A stretch of DNA of 5,633 nt from a bacterium (lineage in GTDB: Bacteria; Bacteroidota; Bacteroidia; Cytophagales; Thermonemataceae). Position 1 is the stretch's first letter. Each line of letters opens with the position of its first letter. Below, one piece after another: positions 1 to 3,483 of this stretch. The stretch spans positions 1 through 5,633 of the forward strand of contig JANYGM010000496.1 of NCBI GenBank assembly GCA_025362415.1, given 5' to 3'. The notes under the pieces were generated by a model. The model saw nothing but the letters and a program-made list of their open reading frames with translations, made no database searches and had not been told where the DNA came from. Position numbers and translations under genes: made by a program.

Positions 1-253
1 ACATTTGTTTCAATTTCTAAATATTTGACCTAAACAGTTAAAAAATTTGAATATCAAAAGATTACACACTAACGGTTTATTTAATAATAATTATGTTTTA
101 AAATATTTTCTATATTTATGACTAATTTATTTGATTTTGGCACAAAAAATGTAATATCCAAAACGTAACTAAAAATCTAACTAATTATTTACAATTAGTA
201 CTATCAAAAAAATATTTATTTAATCTAATTTATCACTAAAATTTTCTATTTTT
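1..253. other. AT-rich non-coding region upstream of the lipoprotein gene
   Basis: I see no coding region, RNA gene or recognisable repeat here. The stretch is strongly A/T with many short homopolymer runs. It presumably holds the promoter of the lipoprotein gene at 254, but I found no exact match to the Bacteroidota -7 consensus TAnnTTTG. Near matches such as AATATTTG (around 21-28) and TTTATTTG (around 127-134) each have one mismatch and no convincing -33 partner. A weak 6-bp hairpin (CTAATT at 181-186 with AATTAG at 193-198) is expected by chance in such sequence. Confidence 0.6.
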
Positions 254-841
254 ATGAAACGTAAGTTTACAATCTACGCCCTAATGCTTGCAACTGCTAC
301 TTGTGCAGTAAGTACATTTTCTAGTTGCAAAAAGAAAACTGTTGCCAAACTTCCTGCTGGTGAAACTGAAATAATTGTTGCTTGCTCTGGAAAAGAGTAT
401 TTTACAGACAAAAAAACCTTCCGTGCTAACTCTGTAGGTGAAAGTATGGATCAGGTAGCCTCTAAGAAAAAAGCCCTAAGCAATGCTCGTGCAGAAATTG
501 CGGCTAGTATCCAGACTACTGTAAAAAGTGTTACGGATAACTACCTCAATTCTAGGACTTTCAACCAAAAAGAAGAGGTGGAGCAAAAATATGAAAATCT
601 TGGACGTGAGATAGTTGACCAACAACTTAGTGGCGTGAAAACCATTTGCGAAAAACTAATGAAAACTACTGATGGCAATTACAAAACCTATATTGCCATA
701 GAACTTTCATCTGATGAGCTTTTGGAAAGCTACAACTCTCGTATGAACAAACTCTCAAAAGATGAGCGTTTGAAAATTGATTATGATTACGAAAAGTTTA
801 AGAAAACTTTTGACGAAGAAATGGAAAAAAGAGCAAAATAA
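254..841 (+). CDS. LPP20-like lipoprotein
   Basis: This encodes a 195-residue predicted lipoprotein. Residues 1-25 form a lipoprotein signal: basic MKRK, a hydrophobic stretch, then a lipobox-like FSSC with Cys25 as the expected lipidated residue. Cys25 is followed by KKK. The mature part resembles the LPP20 family. Residues about 60-100 read as a conserved amphipathic helix (ASKKKALSNARAEIAASIQ at 69-87), typical of the LPP20 core, where a helix rich in Ala and Arg/Lys follows a short strand. A second recognisable segment is GNYKTYIAIELSSDEL at 141-156, the family's strand and following helix. The C-terminus (about 165-195) is highly charged and probably helical. The exact role of LPP20 proteins is unclear; they are envelope lipoproteins. 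The gene stands alone, with a strong terminator about 60 bases after its stop. The start is the first ATG and gives an intact signal peptide. The lipoprotein call is firm; the LPP20 assignment rests on pattern resemblance. Confidence 0.75.
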   Translation: MKRKFTIYALMLATATCAVSTFSSCKKKTVAKLPAGETEIIVACSGKEYFTDKKTFRANSVGESMDQVASKKKALSNARAEIAASIQTTVKSVTDNYLNSRTFNQKEEVEQKYENLGREIVDQQLSGVKTICEKLMKTTDGNYKTYIAIELSSDELLESYNSRMNKLSKDERLKIDYDYEKFKKTFDEEMEKRAK

Positions 842-848
842 TCTTTTT

Positions 849-881
849 GAGTTGTGAATTGTGAGTTTTCAGTTGTGAGTT
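849..881. repeat. AATTGTGA-type short repeat, left arm of an inverted pair
   Basis: Just after the lipoprotein stop, the motif GTTGTGA/ATTGTGAG occurs three times in slightly varied form. The same motif appears in reverse complement at 1088-1126, so the two tracts form an inverted pair around the terminator and the MITE-like element. Such short repeats are common spacer filler in low-GC Bacteroidota (general knowledge). No function is implied. Confidence 0.6.
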
Positions 882-901
882 AAATACAAAGTATTCATAT
901 T

Positions 902-941
902 AAAAAGCTACCAAATTTATTAAGTTTGGTAGCTTTTTTTT
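902..941 (+). terminator. Intrinsic terminator, probably bidirectional
   Basis: A perfect 14-bp stem is formed by AAAAAGCTACCAAA (902-915) and TTTGGTAGCTTTTT (925-938). It can be extended inward by three pairs, one of them G-U, and it ends in a run of eight T (934-941). This fits a Rho-independent terminator for the lipoprotein gene ending at 841. Because the left side starts with five A, the complementary strand also shows a stem followed by T. It could therefore stop transcription arriving from the minus-strand gene that ends at 1124, although the mobile-looking element at 951-1081 now lies in between. Confidence 0.9.
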
Positions 942-942
942 G

Positions 943-950
943 AAAAAACT
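943..950. repeat. Left 8-bp direct repeat (putative target-site duplication)
   Basis: AAAAAACT lies immediately outside the left terminal inverted repeat of the 951-1081 element. It is identical to 1082-1089 immediately outside the right one. The A-rich composition makes a chance match easier than for a mixed 8-mer, but the exact abutment to both inverted-repeat ends is what a transposition duplication would produce. Confidence 0.6.
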
Positions 951-986
951 GTTGCTGTAAAAGTTCCGTTGCAAAATAGTGTCTTG

Positions 987-1010
987 TTGTTTGGTGAGGA
1001 CACCAAACAA
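987..1010. repeat. Perfect palindrome, stem TTGTTTGGTG, loop AGGA
   Basis: TTGTTTGGTG (987-996) pairs perfectly with CACCAAACAA (1001-1010) across the loop AGGA. It lies in the left half of the MITE-like element. Its core GGTG-N4-CACC is shared with the neighbouring hairpin at 1022-1045 and with the palindromes near sbcD and sbcC. Confidence 0.85.
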
Positions 1011-1021
1011 TGTTATAACCC

Positions 1022-1045
1022 ACGTTTGGTGTCCCCACCAAACGT
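1022..1045. repeat. Perfect palindrome, stem ACGTTTGGTG, loop TCCC
   Basis: ACGTTTGGTG (1022-1031) pairs perfectly with CACCAAACGT (1036-1045) across the loop TCCC. The central part is nearly the reverse complement of the hairpin at 987-1010 (GGTGTCCCCACC against GGTGTCCTCACC). The two may therefore be inverted copies of one unit and could also pair with each other as a larger cruciform. Confidence 0.85.
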
Positions 1046-1081
1046 TTTCCCCAAAAATTGCAACGAATAATTTACAGTAAC

Positions 1082-1089
1082 AAAAAACT
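1082..1089. repeat. Right 8-bp direct repeat (putative target-site duplication)
   Basis: AAAAAACT directly follows the right terminal inverted repeat and is identical to 943-950. It runs straight into the CTCACAA repeat tract, so the insertion appears to have split the start of that tract. Confidence 0.6.
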
Positions 1090-1126
1090 CACAACTCACA
1101 ATTCATAATTCACAATTCACAATTCA
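1088..1126. repeat. CTCACAA/ATTCACAATTC short tandem repeat tract
   Basis: Several near-identical units of about 9-10 bases (CTCACAA, AATTCATAATTC, ACAATTCAC, ACAATTCAT) follow one another. The tract is the reverse complement in character of 849-881. Its right end overlaps the stop codon (1124-1126) of the minus-strand gene, so the repeat reaches the end of that coding region. Confidence 0.7.
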
Positions 1127-1828
1127 TTTTTCATATTTAGCCAAAATAGGTTTATCAAAAAGTGTCCAAAGGCAGGCTTTCATATTTGCGGCTTTGAGTG
1201 CGTTATTTGTCCACGTATTGCAGGTATAAAACAAACTATATGCACCTTTTGCCTCAAAAAAAACATCATCATTTCCGTAAGAATGTGGTTTTTCTCCTTG
1301 CATAATTAGCTGATAATTGTTGTTTTCTGTAATTTTAAAGCTATTTTCTATAAATTTTACGAGTTTTTGATAATTTTCTTTACTGATAGAAATTTTCTTA
1401 CAAGTAGGGTTTTCTTGTAAATCTTCTTTGTTATAAAAAGTCGTGTGCATTGTGGCAGAGCCTAAATAAAAAAGCGCATTGAAAGCTGTTGATGCCTTCA
1501 AATCACTCCAAGTAGGCGTTTCTAAGAAAAATCCTTTGTCGCCCCAACCAAAAGCTACAAATTTTGAACTTGAATTATCCGTTTTTGTAGCTGTCGGACT
1601 GATGGATTTCGTCCAATTTTTGGTAGTATTTTTGGTTGGCAAAACAATATCCGTATGCACACCATTTGTGATTAAAAATACTTCTACGCAATCCTGTGTA
1701 TCATTTTTGCAGTTTTCAAAATCCGTATTGATAGGTATGTGAGAGATGCCAAACGCTATTATTATGTATAAAACAATACTAATCAATATTATTCCAAAAA
1801 AACGAAAGATAGTTTTTATTTTTTTCAC
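1124..1828 (-). CDS. DUF2459 (TIGR02117-type) membrane-anchored protein
   Basis: With a GTG start at 1828 this is a 234-residue protein. Residues about 8-29 form one hydrophobic N-terminal helix (FFGIILISIVLYIIIAFG), after a basic MKKIK start, so the rest probably lies outside the cytoplasmic membrane. The soluble part matches the DUF2459 pattern. It has NGVHTDIVLP (His58, Asp60), FGWGDKGFFLETPTW (about 93-107), a mid-protein segment around GSATMH, and near the C-terminus YSLFYTCNTWTNNALKAA with Cys203. The conserved His and Cys could be catalytic, but that is only inference; no function is established for the family. The reading frame extends upstream to a TTG at 1861 (245 residues), stopped by a TAG shortly before. 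It contains no ATG near the N-terminus. I prefer the GTG because MKKIK plus the membrane helix looks like a normal N-terminus. It converges with the lipoprotein gene and diverges from sbcD. Confidence 0.85.
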   Translation of the reverse strand: MKKIKTIFRFFGIILISIVLYIIIAFGISHIPINTDFENCKNDTQDCVEVFLITNGVHTDIVLPTKNTTKNWTKSISPTATKTDNSSSKFVAFGWGDKGFFLETPTWSDLKASTAFNALFYLGSATMHTTFYNKEDLQENPTCKKISISKENYQKLVKFIENSFKITENNNYQLIMQGEKPHSYGNDDVFFEAKGAYSLFYTCNTWTNNALKAANMKACLWTLFDKPILAKYEK

Positions 1829-1917
1829 TATGGCAAAATTTTGTTTGGTGAAACTCCTCAAAATATGCTATTTATGCTAAAAAGATAAAAAGGTAACCTA
1901 AAATATATATTTTTTAT

Positions 1918-1925
1918 TATATTTG
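1918..1925 (+). promoter_or_regulatory. Candidate -7 promoter box for sbcD
   Basis: TATATTTG matches the Bacteroidota -7 consensus TAnnTTTG exactly and lies about 100 bases before the sbcD start. I see no TTG-type -33 box at the expected distance; the sequence there is aggtaacctaaaa. In such AT-rich DNA a single match can be chance. Modest support comes from the sbcC leader, which has TATATTTC (3364-3371) at a similar distance before its own palindrome. Confidence 0.3.
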
Positions 1926-1955
1926 CAAGGATTTAACTCTCCAAAAATCCCCTAT

Positions 1956-1981
1956 GTCGTTAGGTGGAAACACCAGACAAC
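1956..1981 (+). repeat. GAAA-loop palindrome, copy A (upstream of sbcD)
   Basis: The layout is GTCGTTAGGTG, loop GAAA, CACCAGACAAC. The inner GGTG/CACC pairs are perfect; the outer stem has two mismatches and one G-U pair. It has the same sequence and orientation as copy C at 3395-3422, including the 3' continuation ACAACACAA followed by ATC two bases later. It ends 42 bases before the sbcD start codon and would lie in the 5' leader if the TATATTTG box is used. Confidence 0.75.
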
Positions 1982-2023
1982 ACAAATATCTAAAAATAAT
2001 ACAATTTTATTATCATAATTTTA

Positions 2024-3175
2024 ATGAAAATTTTACATACGGCAGATTGGCATTTGGGGCGTACACTTCACCACAACGACCTCATAAAAGAACAAGAATT
2101 TGTTTTAAAACAGATAATTGAAATTGTAAAAACACAAAAACCTGATGTTTTGATTATTGCAGGAGATATTTATGACCGCTCCGTTCCGCCTGCAAGTGCC
2201 GTTACGCTACTCAATGACACTATTATTGCTATTACGGAGCTTGGCGTTCCTATTATTGCTATCTCTGGAAACCACGACAGTTCTGAAAGATTGGATTATG
2301 TACAACAACTTTTGAGCCGACAAAATTTTCATATTTTTGGCACTTTCAAACGAGAAATACCAAAAGTTGTTTTGGAAGATAATCTTGGAAAAGTACATTT
2401 TTATTGTGTGCCATATATCACTCCAGAAGAAGCAAGGTATGTTTTTGAAGATAGTTCTATCAAAAGCCACGAGGAGGCAATGAAAGCAATAATCAATGAA
2501 ATAATGCTTTCCCACCCTAAAAATGAGCGTTCTGTACTGATTGGGCATTGTTTTGTGGCAGGTGGTTTAGAAACGGATTCTGAACGCAAAATAATGAGTA
2601 TTGGTGGTTCTGAACTGATAAATGCAAATGTTTTTGCGCCTTTTGATTATGTTGCGTTGGGGCATTTGCACCGTCAGCACTCACATCTGGGCGGGAAAGT
2701 GCATTATTCTGGGTCAATTTATAAGTATTCCGTGAGTGAGTCAGAACATCAAAAATCTGTTTCTATGTTTGATTTGACTGATAAAGGCATTGAAAATTTT
2801 GCCGTTATTGACCTTATTCCACAAAAAAATGTCTTGCGTGTGAGTGGGCGCATTGAAGACAAAAAATTTCACTTGTCTGAAAAGTCGCCTATTCCGCAAA
2901 AAAACGACTTTTTGGAGGTGAAATTAGAGAATGAAAGTTTGGTAACCAATGCTATGAATATTATTCAAAATGATTATGTGAATACTATTTCTTTGCGTTA
3001 TGCACAATCTTTCCATAAAAATAGCCAAAATGCCGTAACAAGTGAGGAACTTAAAAAATTAGACGAAAAAGAACTTTTTGCTAACTTTTTTAGAAAAGCA
3101 GTTAATAGAGAACTTACTGATAATCAAAAGAATTTGCTCACTATTGCCATACAAAAAGCACAAGAAAACGAGTAG
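2024..3175 (+). CDS. sbcD: SbcD, nuclease subunit of the SbcCD complex
   Basis: This is the bacterial Mre11 homologue. With SbcC it forms a Mn-dependent, ATP-driven nuclease that degrades double-strand ends and opens DNA hairpins and cruciforms. The 383 residues compare well with about 400 in E. coli. All metallophosphoesterase motifs are visible: ADWHLG (Asp8, His10), AGDIYDR (Asp48), SGNHDS (Asn83, His84, Asp85), LIGHCF (His175) and LGHLHR (His214, His216). The start MKILHTADWHLGRTL is the textbook SbcD N-terminus, so the ATG at 2024 is secure. YSGSIYKYS at about 228-236 is another family signature. The region after about residue 270 is the capping and SbcC-binding part. No defect is visible. 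sbcC follows on the same strand but after a 308-base gap rather than the usual near-overlap, so the two may not be tightly co-transcribed. Confidence 0.97.
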   Translation: MKILHTADWHLGRTLHHNDLIKEQEFVLKQIIEIVKTQKPDVLIIAGDIYDRSVPPASAVTLLNDTIIAITELGVPIIAISGNHDSSERLDYVQQLLSRQNFHIFGTFKREIPKVVLEDNLGKVHFYCVPYITPEEARYVFEDSSIKSHEEAMKAIINEIMLSHPKNERSVLIGHCFVAGGLETDSERKIMSIGGSELINANVFAPFDYVALGHLHRQHSHLGGKVHYSGSIYKYSVSESEHQKSVSMFDLTDKGIENFAVIDLIPQKNVLRVSGRIEDKKFHLSEKSPIPQKNDFLEVKLENESLVTNAMNIIQNDYVNTISLRYAQSFHKNSQNAVTSEELKKLDEKELFANFFRKAVNRELTDNQKNLLTIAIQKAQENE

Positions 3176-3232
3176 ATTTTTGAAGTGGGAAATTTGAGGG
3201 ACGAGGTACGAAATATTTTACAAAATGAAAAA

Positions 3233-3346
3233 ATGAATGATACAACGCCAGAAATGAGGAAAAAGCAAATAGAATTTTATCTCAAAATGACTCCACAAGA
3301 ACGCTTTAAAGAAAGTTTTTTTGTGAAGTCAGTTGTTTCCACCTGA
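3233..3346 (+). pseudogene. 37-codon ORF, possible truncated gene remnant
   Basis: The frame begins MNDTTPEMRKKQIEFYLKMT and continues PQERFKESFFVKSVVST before TGA at 3344-3346. The first 30 or so residues look like genuine protein: charged and amphipathic, with an S/T-P-E-x-R motif followed by MTPQERF. This recalls the N-terminus of small uncharacterised bacterial proteins that begin in this style and are usually longer (from memory, unverified). The last seven or so codons and the stop lie inside palindrome B, so the repeat appears to have replaced the rest of the gene. No continuation is visible after the palindrome in any forward frame. It could instead be a non-functional chance ORF. I do not recognise a function. 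Confidence 0.35.
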
Positions 3347-3351
3347 CTTCA
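3324..3351 (-). repeat. GAAA-loop palindrome, copy B (inverted)
   Basis: GAAGTCAGTTG (3325-3335), loop TTTC, CACCTGACTTC (3340-3350), plus one further T-A pair outside. The stem has a single T-C mismatch. Read on the minus strand the core is TCAGGTG-GAAA-CAACTGA, the same unit as copies A and C. It is thus inverted relative to copy C 43 bases away, an arrangement like paired REP units. It contains the stop codon of the small ORF at 3233-3346. Confidence 0.8.
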
Positions 3352-3394
3352 ATAACGCATTTTTATATTTCCCTCAAAGATTTAAAAGCGCATT

Positions 3395-3422
3395 TGTTGT
3401 CAGGTGGAAACACCTGACAACA
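3395..3422 (+). repeat. GAAA-loop palindrome, copy C (upstream of sbcC)
   Basis: A perfect 12-bp stem, TGTTGTCAGGTG with CACCTGACAACA, closes on a GAAA loop, which as RNA is a stable GNRA tetraloop. It ends 61 bases before the sbcC start and is followed by CACAAGAATC, close to CACAAATATC after copy A. There is no T run after it, so it is not an intrinsic terminator. It could be a dispersed repeat or an mRNA leader or stabilising hairpin; the sequence alone does not decide. Confidence 0.85.
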
Positions 3423-3483
3423 CAAGAATCAATAAAAAACGCAACAAGAAATCAACCAAAATCTTAAACAATAAACAACATTT

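Larger units (their letters stand above)
951..1081. mobile_element. MITE-like element, 131 bp, non-coding
   Basis: The ends are 24-bp imperfect terminal inverted repeats: left arm 951-974 (starts GTTGCTGTAAA, ends CGTTGCAA) and right arm 1058-1081, matching at 19 of 24 positions by hand alignment. The outermost bases and the inner CGTTGCAA are the best conserved. The element is bounded by an exact 8-bp direct repeat (943-950 and 1082-1089). Inside are two perfect hairpins (987-1010 and 1022-1045), and there is no meaningful ORF. Short length, terminal inverted repeats, a target duplication and no transposase are the definition of a miniature inverted-repeat transposable element. It would need a transposase supplied in trans. 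I cannot name the parent IS family. Removing the element and one direct repeat restores sequence that mirrors the short repeat at 849-881, which supports a real insertion. Confidence 0.7.
3176..3483. other. sbcD-sbcC spacer with small ORF and two palindromes
   Basis: sbcD and sbcC are usually adjacent or overlapping, but here they are 308 bases apart. In order the spacer holds a short non-coding stretch (3176-3232) containing GGGACGAGGTACGAAAT, which looks like intergenic filler. It then holds a 37-codon ORF (3233-3346), palindrome B (3324-3351), a TATATTT stretch (3364-3370), palindrome C (3395-3422), and 61 A-rich bases up to sbcC. I see no clear intrinsic terminator after sbcD, because neither palindrome is followed by a T run on the plus strand. 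Read-through from sbcD is possible. Confidence 0.6.

Noticed and set aside
181..198. Hairpin CTAATT...AATTAG upstream of the lipoprotein gene
   Set aside because: A 6-bp A/T-dominated stem is expected by chance in this composition and has no supporting context.
1479..1742. 87-residue plus-strand ORF inside the DUF2459 gene
   Set aside because: It lies wholly antisense to a well-supported gene with family motifs, and its translation shows no recognisable domain. It is a shadow.
2207..2717. Three overlapping minus-strand ORFs (62-113 residues) inside sbcD
   Set aside because: sbcD is intact with all nuclease motifs. The antisense frames have low-complexity, unnatural compositions and overlap one another.
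3395..3422. Palindrome C as an intrinsic terminator of sbcD
   Set aside because: The stem is strong, but it is followed by ACAAGAATC rather than a T run, and it lies over 200 bases past the sbcD stop. A close relative of it sits upstream of sbcD, where termination would make little sense.
1956..3422. The palindromes as a CRISPR array
   Set aside because: The copies are in mixed orientation, differ in stem sequence, are not regularly spaced and have genes between them.
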